Assembly: GCA_910577885.1 (NCBI GenBank)
Contig: CAJTNK010000061.1
Span: 1 to 11,336, forward strand
DNA: 11,336 bases
Direction: 5' to 3'
Source of the DNA: an uncultured Rikenella sp.
GTDB taxonomy: Bacteria; Bacteroidota; Bacteroidia; Bacteroidales; Rikenellaceae
Made by a program: the position numbers and the translations under genes
The notes under the pieces: model-generated
Told to the model about the DNA's origin: nothing
Seen by the model: the letters and a program-made list of their open reading frames with translations, nothing else
The model's database searches: none
Part shown: positions 1-7,360 of the stretch, in pieces
How the letters are laid out: each line of letters starts with the position of its first letter
Numbering within the stretch: the first letter of the stretch is position 1

Positions 1-278
1 CCGCCCGTCTCTTCGAGACGGCTGTATGGGAAAAGGCGCGCGGCCAGAGGTCGTTAGCCGATGGGTGGCGGCGACTCGCGCGCCCTATGGGCGCGGTTTG
101 TAGCCAGGTGAGAAAAGGCCGGTGCCAGCGGGGGTATTACAAAGCTCCAGCTTTCGCGTGCCGAGCGGTATCGGCCACCTCTGCCGGGGTTGGGTTAGCG
201 GGCAGGGAGTCGTGGAAGCCCTACCGGGCAGGGAGAATGTTAAGGAACGAAATAAAAAGTAAAAACGACAGACTATAG
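1..278. other. Gene-free GC-rich leader before the V-ATPase genes, with short palindromes
   Basis: I see no convincing gene here; the small open frames on both strands resemble no family I know. Visible structure: a 7-bp hairpin CCGTCTC/GAGACGG at 5-21, a 7-bp hairpin CGCGCCC/GGGCGCG with loop TAT at 79-95, a small AAAGCT/AGCTTT hairpin near 140-154, and the 11-mer CGGGCAGGGAG twice (199-209 and 225-235). The last ~40 bases before the subunit A start turn A-rich, which is common in front of Bacteroidetes genes. I found no TAnnTTTG promoter box, so the ATPase genes may be transcribed from further upstream. The region shares short words with the right end of the window, suggesting a dispersed intergenic repeat family. 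Confidence 0.6.
34..49 (+). repeat. 16-bp repeat word, left copy (also at 11318-11333)
   Basis: AGGCGCGCGGCCAGAG at 34-49 recurs exactly and in the same orientation at 11318-11333. Its 11-bp core GGCGCGCGGCC occurs a third time at 11199-11209. All three lie in non-coding DNA. A second shared word, GTGCCGAGCGG, occurs at 158-168 and 11239-11249. This fits a dispersed palindromic intergenic repeat family; its genomic copy number cannot be judged from the window. Confidence 0.6.
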
Positions 279-2048
279 ATGAAAACAACGGGCGAAGTAA
301 TCGGGATTATTGCCAACCTGGTGACCGTCAAGGTGTTCGGTCCGGTTTCGCAGAACGAGATCTGCTACATCCTGATGGACGACGGGGTGCGGTTGATGGC
401 CGAGGTCATCAAGGTGATCGGCGATCGGGCTTACGTACAGGTGTTCGAGAGCACCAGAGGACTCAAGGGGGGGACGCGGGTCGAATTCGAGGGGCATATG
501 TTGGAAGCCACGCTGGGGCCGGGGATCCTGACCCGGATTTACGACGGCTTGCAGAATGATCTCAAGGCCATGGAGGGGGTTTTTCTCCGGCGAGGGGAGT
601 ACAATGATCCGCTCGATATGGAGTCGAGGTGGGACTTTACGCCGCTGGTCGAGGCGCAGAATCAGGAGGTCAGGGCCGGGGACTGGCTCGGATGGGTGCC
701 CGAAGGGTGGTTGCAGCACAAAATCATGGTGCCGTTCAAGATGGAGGGAACTTACCGCTTGAAGTGGGTGGCACCGGCCGGGAATTACAAGATTACGGAC
801 GTGATTGCCACGGTGGTCGATGAGGAGGGGACGGAACACGGGCTGTCGATGATGCAGCGGTGGCCGGTGAAGGTGGCGGTGACCGCTTTCAAGGACAAAC
901 CGAGACCGTTCCGGACCATGGAGACCGGTTTCCGTGCCATCGATACCTTCAATCCGATTGCGGAGGGGGGGACCGGCTTTATTCCCGGGCCGTTCGGGGC
1001 CGGGAAGACGGTGCTGCAGCACGGGATCTCGAAACAGGCCGATGCCGATGTGATTATCATTGCCGCTTGCGGCGAGCGGGCCAATGAGGTGGTGGAGACT
1101 TTCGTGGAATTTCCGGAGCTGGACGACCCGAGGACCGGGCGGAAGCTGATGGAGAGGACTACGATTATTGCCAATACGTCCAATATGCCGGTGTCGGCGC
1201 GGGAGGCGTCGGTGTATACGGCGATGACCTTGGGGGAATACTACCGGGCGATGGGGCTGAAGGTTTTACTGCTGGCGGACTCTACGTCGCGGTGGGCGCA
1301 GGCGCTGAGGGAGATGTCCAACCGGTTGGAAGAGCTGCCGGGGCAGGATGCTTTCCCGGTGGACTTGTCGGCTATTATCTCCAGCTTCTATGCGCGGGCG
1401 GGGTTCGTCTACCTGAATAACGGGGAGACGGGTTCGGTGACCTTTATCGGGACCGTGTCGCCGGCCGGGGGGAACTTGAAGGAGCCGGTGACCGAATCCA
1501 CTAAAAAAGCGGCCAGGTGTTTCTATGCGCTGTCGCAGGCGCGGGCCGATTCGAAGCGGTATCCGGCTATCGACCCGCTGGAGAGCTACTCGAAATACCT
1601 GGAGTATCCGGAGATTGTCGGCTATCTGGACGAACACTACGGCGGGGATTGGGTGACCCGGGTGATGGCTTCGAAGGCCATGGTGCAGCGCGGTAAGGAG
1701 GCGTTCGAGCAGATCAATATCCTGGGGGACGACGGCGTGCCGGTGGACTACCACGACCGCTACTGGAAGTCGGAGCTGCTGGACTTCATCATCTTGCAAC
1801 AGGACTCGTTCGACGCGACGGATGCCAACTGTCCGATGGAACGGCAGGTTTATATGTTTACGCTGGTGATGGATATTTGCGGTCGGCGGTTCGAGTTTCC
1901 GGACTTCGAGGCGTGTGTGGCCTACTACAAGCGGCTTATCAATGAGTTGCGGCAGATGAACTTCTCGACTTTCGAGGGCGAGGATTTTCGCCGGCACCGG
2001 GAGGCGGTCGAGGCTATTTTGGCTGAGCAACAACAGGGGGCTAATTAG
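279..2048 (+). CDS. atpA: V/A-type ATP synthase catalytic subunit A
   Basis: This is the catalytic head subunit of a V/A-type rotary ATPase, which binds and hydrolyses (or makes) ATP at the cytoplasmic A/B interface. The 589 residues match the family's usual 580-600. Seen directly: an N-terminal beta-barrel region; the long insertion typical of A subunits before the nucleotide domain; Walker A GPFGAGKT at 237-244 (K243); the catalytic glutamate in GERANE (E266, R267); Walker B LLLADSTSRWA with D334; and an LPGQDAFPVDL segment. The start gives the expected MKTTGEVIGI opening and follows an A-rich stretch without a Shine-Dalgarno, normal for Bacteroidetes. It is followed 19 bp later by a SUFU-domain gene, then subunit B. 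The family assignment is certain. Whether the complex pumps or synthesises cannot be read from the sequence. Also called ntpA. Confidence 0.98.
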   Translation: MKTTGEVIGIIANLVTVKVFGPVSQNEICYILMDDGVRLMAEVIKVIGDRAYVQVFESTRGLKGGTRVEFEGHMLEATLGPGILTRIYDGLQNDLKAMEGVFLRRGEYNDPLDMESRWDFTPLVEAQNQEVRAGDWLGWVPEGWLQHKIMVPFKMEGTYRLKWVAPAGNYKITDVIATVVDEEGTEHGLSMMQRWPVKVAVTAFKDKPRPFRTMETGFRAIDTFNPIAEGGTGFIPGPFGAGKTVLQHGISKQADADVIIIAACGERANEVVETFVEFPELDDPRTGRKLMERTTIIANTSNMPVSAREASVYTAMTLGEYYRAMGLKVLLLADSTSRWAQALREMSNRLEELPGQDAFPVDLSAIISSFYARAGFVYLNNGETGSVTFIGTVSPAGGNLKEPVTESTKKAARCFYALSQARADSKRYPAIDPLESYSKYLEYPEIVGYLDEHYGGDWVTRVMASKAMVQRGKEAFEQINILGDDGVPVDYHDRYWKSELLDFIILQQDSFDATDANCPMERQVYMFTLVMDICGRRFEFPDFEACVAYYKRLINELRQMNFSTFEGEDFRRHREAVEAILAEQQQGAN

Positions 2049-2067
2049 ATATTGAATACGCTGAGGT

Positions 2068-2661
2068 ATGTTGACAGAGGGGCAGACGGCGGATCTGATC
2101 GTACGGTTGTTGGATGAGGTCGCCGAAGAGGATAGCCGGGTGCATGATGTGAACCAGCGGGAGTTTCCGATGATCCGGATCGTGAACGGGAGGATGAAGG
2201 AGTTTCTGCACATTCGACTCATGGCGACCGCGGGGGTTTCGCTCCGACCTAATCGGGTGGAGATGCGGGACGGTACGTTTTGTTCCGTGCCGGTGGAGCT
2301 CGTGCTGGCCTTGCGGGACGAGCGGATCGATACGCTGGCGCATGTGGCTTATGCTGCGGCGCTGGACGGAGGGACGATGCGGCCGGGGATCGTCTTTAAA
2401 AACACGGTCGAGTTGCCGGGGTCGGAACTCAAGCATTGTTTTCTCTCGGAACCGTTCATGTGGGACGACCGGTCGGTGTTCTCGACCGGATACACGGCCG
2501 GGGAAGGGATGGGAGAGGAACGGATCTTGTGGCTGCAGGTCTTGCCGATCACGGACCGGGAGTTGAGGTACATCGAAACGTGTGGGGTCGGAGCTTTTTA
2601 CGAGGCCATGGAGCGGGAGGATCCGGATTGGACCGATCCGGAACGCGCGTCGTTCGTTTGA
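2068..2661 (+). CDS. Suppressor-of-fused (SUFU) domain protein inside the V-ATPase cluster
   Basis: A 197-residue soluble protein with no signal peptide or membrane segment. I recognise a SUFU-like domain (PF05076) from its pattern. The middle segment LMATAGVSLRP, then PVELVLALRDE, mirrors the family's 'LvTsGMS...ELvl.lP' core. A 'KNTVELPGSELKHCFLSEP' stretch mirrors the 'nT...llPP' region. The C-terminal ILWLQVLPITDRELRYIETCGVGAFYEAME matches in several pieces the family's 'F..liPl...E...k..Ga..l.e' ending, and an acidic 'DPDWTDPER' tail follows. Bacterial SUFU proteins are mostly of unknown function, and some are immunity proteins of polymorphic toxins. None is a known ATPase subunit. The gene lies 19 bp after subunit A and 43 bp before B on the same strand, so it is probably co-transcribed. 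Its role here is unknown. The fold call rests on pattern memory and needs a profile search. Confidence 0.7.
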   Translation: MLTEGQTADLIVRLLDEVAEEDSRVHDVNQREFPMIRIVNGRMKEFLHIRLMATAGVSLRPNRVEMRDGTFCSVPVELVLALRDERIDTLAHVAYAAALDGGTMRPGIVFKNTVELPGSELKHCFLSEPFMWDDRSVFSTGYTAGEGMGEERILWLQVLPITDRELRYIETCGVGAFYEAMEREDPDWTDPERASFV

Positions 2662-2704
2662 CACATTCGGAATGTTGAGCATAAAAAACACATAGATCAT
2701 ACAT

Positions 2705-4024
2705 ATGGAGACACAGGGATTTCAGAAGATATACACGCAGCTGACGGCGATCACGAAAGCGACCGTCACGCTGCGGGCAGAGGGGGCGGCGAATGATGAG
2801 TTGGCATTGGTCGGCGGGCGGCTGGCGCAGGTGGTGAAGGTGGCGGGGGATGCCGTGACGCTGCAGGTCTTTGCCGGGACTGAGGGGATACCGACCGATG
2901 CCGAGGTGGTGTTCCTGCACCACCCGCCGACGCTTCGGGTCGGTGACCAGCTGGCGGGCAGGTTCTTCAATGCCTATGGCGAGCCGATGGACGGGGCGCC
3001 GATCGAGGGAGAGGAGCGCGAAATCGGGGGGCCGACCGTCAACCCCTATCGGCGGAAGCAGCCCAGCGAACTGATTGCCACCGGGATTGCCGGGATCGAC
3101 CTCAATAACACCTTGGTGTCGGGGCAGAAAATCCCGTTCTTTGCCGATCCCAACCAGCCGTACAACCAGGTGATGGCCATGGTGGCCCTCAGGGCGCAGG
3201 TCGACAAGATCATCTTGGGGGGGATGGGGTTGACCAATGACGACTACTTGTATTATAAGACGGTCTTCGACAATGCGGGGGTGCTGGACCGGATCGTCTC
3301 GTTCGTCAACACCACGGACAATCCGCCGGTCGAACGTCTGCTGGTGCCGGACATGGCTTTGACGGCGGCGGAATACTTTGCGGTGGACAAGGGGGAGAAG
3401 GTGTTGGTTTTGTTGACGGACATGACCCTCTATGCGGATGCCTTGGCGATCGTGTCGAACCGCATGGACCAGATCCCGTCGAAGGACTCGATGCCGGGGT
3501 CGTTGTATTCGGACTTAGCCAAGATTTATGAGAAGGCTGTGCAGTTACCCAACGGGGGGTCGATTACCATCCTCGCGGTGACCACGCTCAATGACGGCGA
3601 TATCACGCACGCCATTCCGGACAACACGGGCTATATCACCGAGGGGCAGCTCTTCCTGCGGAACGATGCGGAAATTGGGAAGGTGATCGTGGACCCGTTC
3701 CGGTCGTTGTCGCGACTCAAACAGCTGGTTATCGGCAAGAAGACGCGCGAGGACCATCCGCAGGTCATGAATGCCGCGGTGCGCCTCTACTCCGATGCCG
3801 CCAATGCACGGACCAAACTCGAAAACGGGTTCGACCTCTCGGACTACGACAAACGAACCCTCGACTTTGCCCGAGAATACTCCGAACAACTCCTGGCCAT
3901 CGACATCAATATCGACATCACGCAAATGTTGGATATGGCCTGGAAACTCTTCGCCAAGTACTTCTCACCCAACGAGGTCGCTGTCAAAGAGGCGATCCTC
4001 AAAAAATATTGGCCTAATAAATAA
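2705..4024 (+). CDS. atpB: V/A-type ATP synthase non-catalytic subunit B
   Basis: The regulatory head subunit, which alternates with A in the hexameric ring and contributes an arginine to the catalytic site. At 439 residues it fits the family (about 440-470). A degenerate P-loop region (QKIPFFADPNQPYNQ, about 139-153) replaces Walker A, as expected for B. Further B hallmarks are VLVLLTDMTLYADAL, RMDQIPSKDSMPGSLYSDLA and GYITEGQ. The catalytic-interface arginine is R337 in SLSRL. The residues before it (KVIVDPFR) differ from the 'PPIDVLPSLSRL' common in other B subunits. The start METQGFQKIY follows an A-rich leader. Codon choice shifts in the last ~250 bp towards C-ending Leu and Asp codons. 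Downstream is a 349-bp spacer with a structured repeat rather than subunit D directly. Also called ntpB; the family is certain. Confidence 0.97.
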   Translation: METQGFQKIYTQLTAITKATVTLRAEGAANDELALVGGRLAQVVKVAGDAVTLQVFAGTEGIPTDAEVVFLHHPPTLRVGDQLAGRFFNAYGEPMDGAPIEGEEREIGGPTVNPYRRKQPSELIATGIAGIDLNNTLVSGQKIPFFADPNQPYNQVMAMVALRAQVDKIILGGMGLTNDDYLYYKTVFDNAGVLDRIVSFVNTTDNPPVERLLVPDMALTAAEYFAVDKGEKVLVLLTDMTLYADALAIVSNRMDQIPSKDSMPGSLYSDLAKIYEKAVQLPNGGSITILAVTTLNDGDITHAIPDNTGYITEGQLFLRNDAEIGKVIVDPFRSLSRLKQLVIGKKTREDHPQVMNAAVRLYSDAANARTKLENGFDLSDYDKRTLDFAREYSEQLLAIDINIDITQMLDMAWKLFAKYFSPNEVAVKEAILKKYWPNK

Positions 4025-4050
4025 TTCCGTTCATTTATTCTGCTCCTGTT

Positions 4051-4318
4051 TTTGGCTACGAGCCGGAACTGTTCTCTTTGTGAACAAAGAGAACCAGAAA
4101 AACTTTAGCACGCATCCCTTTGGGATGCTTTGGCCGTGTTAGCCTGTGTTTGGGTGGGGACGTTTGGCGGAGGCGCGCATTGGGCTGCGAAAACCTTAAG
4201 CGCGCCTCGCCGAACGCCCCACCCACAACCTGAGGACTGCGGAGCCTAAGGCGTAGCGTATGCTATCTGAAAGTCTTTTGGGTACCTTTTCTTCAGAAAA
4301 GGTACGGTACCCTCCCGT
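4051..4318 (+). repeat. Structured intergenic repeat, copy 1 (four main hairpins), between subunits B and D
   Basis: About 268 bp, repeated in the same orientation at about 7361-7630. Main hairpins: H1 GTTCTCTTTG/CAAAGAGAAC around TGAA (4071-4094). H2 GCATCCC/GGGATGC around TTT (4112-4128). H3 is a long stem pairing 4152-4178 with 4200-4224 (GGGTGGGG...AGGCGCGC against GCGCGCCT...CCCCACCC, with a few bulges and a wobble). H4 GTACCTTTTC/GAAAAGGTAC around TTCA (4282-4305). Between H3 and H4 lies a strongly conserved linker, about 4239-4273, with small GCC-TAA-GGC and TAGC-GTAT-GCTA palindromes. GCTACG (4055-4060) and CGTAGC (4316-4321) form short terminal inverted repeats. H4 has no T-run after it, so it does not look like a classical terminator. 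It contains no gene. It could be a non-autonomous mobile repeat, an mRNA-processing or stability element, or a structured RNA. Confidence 0.85.
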
Positions 4319-4373
4319 AGCTACAGACCGGGGGTAGAGATAAATGAAAGGATAATAAGTATTTTTAGGAGGG

Positions 4374-4970
4374 ATGATAAAGTTTCAGTTTAATAAGACC
4401 GCTTTGGGAGAGTTGGGGAAGCAGTTGACGATGCGTCAGAAGGCTTTGCCGACGATCAAGAGCAAGGAGTCCGCTTTGCGGTCGGAGGTAAAGAAGGCGC
4501 GGGACCGTGCGGCGGAGCTCAAGGCTCAGTTGGAGCGGACCATGGCGGAGTATGATTATATGGTTCAGTTGTGGGGCGAGTTCGATCCGACATTGATTCG
4601 GGTTCGGGACGTTCGGTTCGGGACTCAGAAGATTGCCGGGGTCGAGATACCGGTGTTGGAGGACATTCGGTACGAGGAGAAGCCGTACAATTTGTTCAGT
4701 GCGCCGTTGTGGATTGCCGACGGGATGCGGATTCTGAAGGAGTTGGCCCGGTTGGGGGTCGAGAGCGAGTTTTACGAGCGCAAGATGGAGTTGCTCGAGC
4801 GGGCGCGCAAGAAGACCACGCAGAAGGTCAACCTGTATGAAAAGGTGCAGATACCGGGGTACCAGGAGGCGATTCGGAAGATCAAACGCTTTTTGGAGGA
4901 CGAGGAGAACCTCTCGAAATCGTCGCAAAAGATTGTTAAATCCAGATTGGAAGCGGAGGCTGCGATATGA
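4374..4970 (+). CDS. atpD: V/A-type ATP synthase subunit D (central stalk)
   Basis: The central shaft subunit that couples rotation of the membrane ring to the A/B head. Its 198 residues fit the family (about 195-220). The sequence is the expected long antiparallel coiled coil: an N-terminal helix rich in K/E/L (1-65), a short globular middle part, and a C-terminal helix with the family signature KKTTQKVNLYEKVQIPGYQE followed by IRKIKRFLEDEENL. The start gives MIKFQFNKTALGELGKQL, close to the usual D-subunit opening. An AGGAGGG string touches the start codon directly, so it cannot act as a normally spaced ribosome site. An upstream ATG at 4344 closes after three codons. The stop overlaps the start of subunit I (ATGA), implying translational coupling. 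Also called ntpD. Confidence 0.95.
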   Translation: MIKFQFNKTALGELGKQLTMRQKALPTIKSKESALRSEVKKARDRAAELKAQLERTMAEYDYMVQLWGEFDPTLIRVRDVRFGTQKIAGVEIPVLEDIRYEEKPYNLFSAPLWIADGMRILKELARLGVESEFYERKMELLERARKKTTQKVNLYEKVQIPGYQEAIRKIKRFLEDEENLSKSSQKIVKSRLEAEAAI

Positions 4971-6817
4971 TAGAACCGATGATTCGGTACGACTTGTTGT
5001 TGTACCACGGCGACGTACGATCGTTTATGGAGGCTCTGCGGGAGTTGGGCGTGGTGGACGTCACGCTCCGGGAGTGGGATGCCCCGCAGGAGGTGAAAGA
5101 GCTGGTGGGGATGTCGGAACGGTATAAGACGGTTTACCAGAGGCTGGGGAGTATCAAGGCCGCTGATGCCGATGGTGCCGATGCTATCGACAATGCCTAC
5201 GAGGCGGAGCAGAGGGTGCCGTTCGCGACGGTGGCTGAGGCGGTGGAGGCGTATGAGGAGGCGGCGGAGCGGATGGAACAGCTTGAAAATCTTCGAGTCA
5301 AGGCGAGTGGGGAGTTGGACGAACTGGCCATGTGGGGCGAGTTCGATCCGGCCGAAATCCGACGGCTGAGGGAGGTCGAGGGAGTGGCGCTGCGCTTTTT
5401 CGAGGTGCCGACCAAACAGTATCGCTCGGAGTGGGAGCGGGAGTATGCCATTTCGGTGGTGGAGACGGATTTTGGCGGGATGACCTATTTCGTGGTGGCG
5501 CAGCCGGTGGCGGAGGCCGCAGGGCCGATCGACTGGGGAGTCGGCGGCGGGGCGGTGGTCGAGCTGCGGGCGCCGGAGATGACCTTCGGGCAGAAGGAGG
5601 CGCAGATCGAACGCTACTTGCAGGATGAGAAACGGTGGCAGGGGGTGATGGCGCGTGCGGCGCTGTCGAGGGAGGAGATCCGGGCGGCGTACGTGGAGAT
5701 GCAGAACCGGATCACGTTCGACGAGGCGGTGAATGCCGGCGAGGAGCTGGCCGAAGGGACCATTAAGCGCATTGAGGCGTGGTCGGTGGCGCAGGATCGG
5801 CAGCGGGTCGAGGCGTTTCTCGATGCCGAAGCGATCATCTTCGAGTCGGCCGAGGCCACGGTGAAGGAAAATCCGCCCATCAAACTCAAAAACAGATTCT
5901 TTGCCCGGCTCTTCGAACCGATCGGGTCGCTCTACATGCTGCCCAGGTACAATGAGCTGGATATGACGCCGTTTTTCGCGCCGTTTTTCATGATCTTTTT
6001 CGGCATGTGCTTCGGCGATGCGGGGTACGGGGTGTTGTTCATTCTGGCGATCCTGATCCTTTGGCGCAAGATTCCGAAGCGATTCCGGGATTTGGCGTGG
6101 CTGGCGCTGTTTCTGAACATCGCGACGGTCTTTTTCGGGCTCCTCACCGGAAACTTCTTCGGAATCGAACTCGCCAAGGTGCCGGCGTTGGTGAGGTTCA
6201 AGGAGTACCTCGTCTCGAACGACAATATGTTCAACGTGGCGGTGGGGCTGGGGATTGCGCAGGTCTTGTTCGGACAGATCATTCGCATCTTCAACCGGTC
6301 GAAGCAGAACGGAAGCTTTCTCTACGGGTTGTCGACTTTGGGGTGGGTGATCCTGATGATCTCGGGCGGACTGGTCTTGGCCGGGGTGCTGCCGGGAGAC
6401 GGGTGGCTGTTCTATGGCTTGCTCGCGGTGGCCGGGGTGTTGATCTTCTTCTTCAACTCACCACGCAAAAACCTGTTTGTCAATGTGGGGGCGGGGCTCT
6501 ACAACTGCTACGAGATGGCGACGGGGGTGGTCGGCGACTTGGTCTCCTACGTGCGGCTCTTTGCGATCGGACTTGCCGGGGCCATTATTGCGCAGGTGTT
6601 CAATGCGTTGTCGGTGGGGCTCAGCGGCGATATTCCGGTCCTGAGCTGGATCGTGATGGCCATCATCCTCATCATCGGACACGGACTCAACATCTTTGTG
6701 AGCGCTCTCGGGGCATTTGTCCATCCGGTGCGACTCACTTTTGTGGAGTTCTACAAAAACGCGGGGTTCGAGGGCGGAGGACGCGAGTTCAAACCGTTCC
6801 GGCGACTCTCGCGGTGA
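4967..6817 (+). CDS. atpI: V/A-type ATP synthase subunit I (membrane a-subunit homologue)
   Basis: The large stator membrane subunit that forms the ion half-channels against the K ring. At 616 residues it is in the family range (about 600-660). The N-terminal half (to about 320) is hydrophilic and partly coiled coil, and binds the peripheral stalks in the family. The C-terminal half has about seven or eight membrane segments, starting near 334, 376, 422, 450, 480, 508, 528 and 557. Conserved functional sites: VSYVRLFAIGLAGAIIA with R530, the equivalent of the essential yeast Vph1 Arg735, and HPVRLTFVEFYKN with R589, the equivalent of the second conserved Arg, followed by FEGGGREFKPF near the end. 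It overlaps subunit D by 4 bp, and a 90-bp A-rich spacer separates it from K. Also called ntpI. Both channel arginines are intact, so it should be functional. Confidence 0.96.
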   Translation: MIEPMIRYDLLLYHGDVRSFMEALRELGVVDVTLREWDAPQEVKELVGMSERYKTVYQRLGSIKAADADGADAIDNAYEAEQRVPFATVAEAVEAYEEAAERMEQLENLRVKASGELDELAMWGEFDPAEIRRLREVEGVALRFFEVPTKQYRSEWEREYAISVVETDFGGMTYFVVAQPVAEAAGPIDWGVGGGAVVELRAPEMTFGQKEAQIERYLQDEKRWQGVMARAALSREEIRAAYVEMQNRITFDEAVNAGEELAEGTIKRIEAWSVAQDRQRVEAFLDAEAIIFESAEATVKENPPIKLKNRFFARLFEPIGSLYMLPRYNELDMTPFFAPFFMIFFGMCFGDAGYGVLFILAILILWRKIPKRFRDLAWLALFLNIATVFFGLLTGNFFGIELAKVPALVRFKEYLVSNDNMFNVAVGLGIAQVLFGQIIRIFNRSKQNGSFLYGLSTLGWVILMISGGLVLAGVLPGDGWLFYGLLAVAGVLIFFFNSPRKNLFVNVGAGLYNCYEMATGVVGDLVSYVRLFAIGLAGAIIAQVFNALSVGLSGDIPVLSWIVMAIILIIGHGLNIFVSALGAFVHPVRLTFVEFYKNAGFEGGGREFKPFRRLSR

Positions 6818-6907
6818 CCGGCGGTGGGATTGCCGCGGGGGTGACTCTGGGTCACAAAACCAAAAGAAAATAACAAAAACAAAACAATAAAAACAACAAA
6901 AGAAAAA

Positions 6908-7360
6908 ATGACTATGGAACCGATCTTACTGGCTTATCTCGGGATTGCAATTATGTTGGTTTTCTCGGGGATTGGGAGCTGCTACGGCACCACGATCAGC
7001 GGAAACGCCGCGGTGGGGGCGATGAAAAAAAACAAGGGGGCTTTCGGGAGCTACATGATTCTGTGTGCGATGCCTTCGACTCAGGGGTTGTACGGCTTCC
7101 TGGGCTACTTCTTGCTGAAGGGCTTCCTGGTGCCGGAAATCACCATGGCGCAGGCCGCGGCTATCGTCGGCGGGGGATTGGCCCTGGGCTTGGTGAGCCT
7201 CTGGAGCTCCTACCGCCAGGGACAGGTGGCTGCCAATGCCATTGCCGCTATAGGTAACGGACACGATGTCTTCGGGAGCTCGCTCATCCTCTTGGCATTC
7301 CCGGAACTCTACGCCATTCTCGGCGTGGCCGCGGTCTACTTCATCAGTATCGCGATTTAG
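6908..7360 (+). CDS. atpK: V/A-type ATP synthase proteolipid subunit K (rotor ring)
   Basis: The rotor-ring proteolipid, which carries the transported ion. Its 150 residues form four hydrophobic helices, a tandem duplication of a two-helix hairpin, as is usual for V-type K. Ion-site residues can be placed by alignment to E. hirae NtpK: T58 and Q59 plus Y62 in AMPSTQGLYG (NtpK T64, Q65, Y68), Q104 in SYRQGQVAAN (Q110) and E133 in AFPELYAILG (E139). These are the sodium ligands, so Na+ coupling is plausible though not proven. Only the second hairpin carries the acidic carboxylate; the first has Q59. A second ATG two codons in (6914) is an alternative start. The leader is almost pure A/C, without a Shine-Dalgarno. 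It is the last gene of the cluster; the second structured repeat begins immediately after its stop. Also called ntpK. Confidence 0.96.
   Translation: MTMEPILLAYLGIAIMLVFSGIGSCYGTTISGNAAVGAMKKNKGAFGSYMILCAMPSTQGLYGFLGYFLLKGFLVPEITMAQAAAIVGGGLALGLVSLWSSYRQGQVAANAIAAIGNGHDVFGSSLILLAFPELYAILGVAAVYFISIAI

Noticed and set aside
1266..2222. Long antisense frame opposite subunits A and SUFU (318 codons)
   Set aside because: It has no recognisable domain and is rich in Arg/Leu/His/Pro, as expected from reverse reading of a GC-rich gene. It spans two clear + strand genes.
4016..4039. AATAAAT/ATTTATT inverted repeat at the end of subunit B as a terminator
   Set aside because: It is only 7 AT pairs with a 10-base loop and no T-run, too weak to claim.
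4051..4318. CRISPR array or riboswitch in the repeat regions
   Set aside because: There are no regularly spaced short repeats with unique spacers. The element occurs after stop codons of two different genes and matches no riboswitch core I recognise.
4360..4373. Promoter (TATTTTTA) or Shine-Dalgarno (AGGAGGG) for subunit D
   Set aside because: The TATTTTTA box is one base off consensus and so close that transcription would begin at the start codon. AGGAGGG touches the ATG, leaving no spacing.
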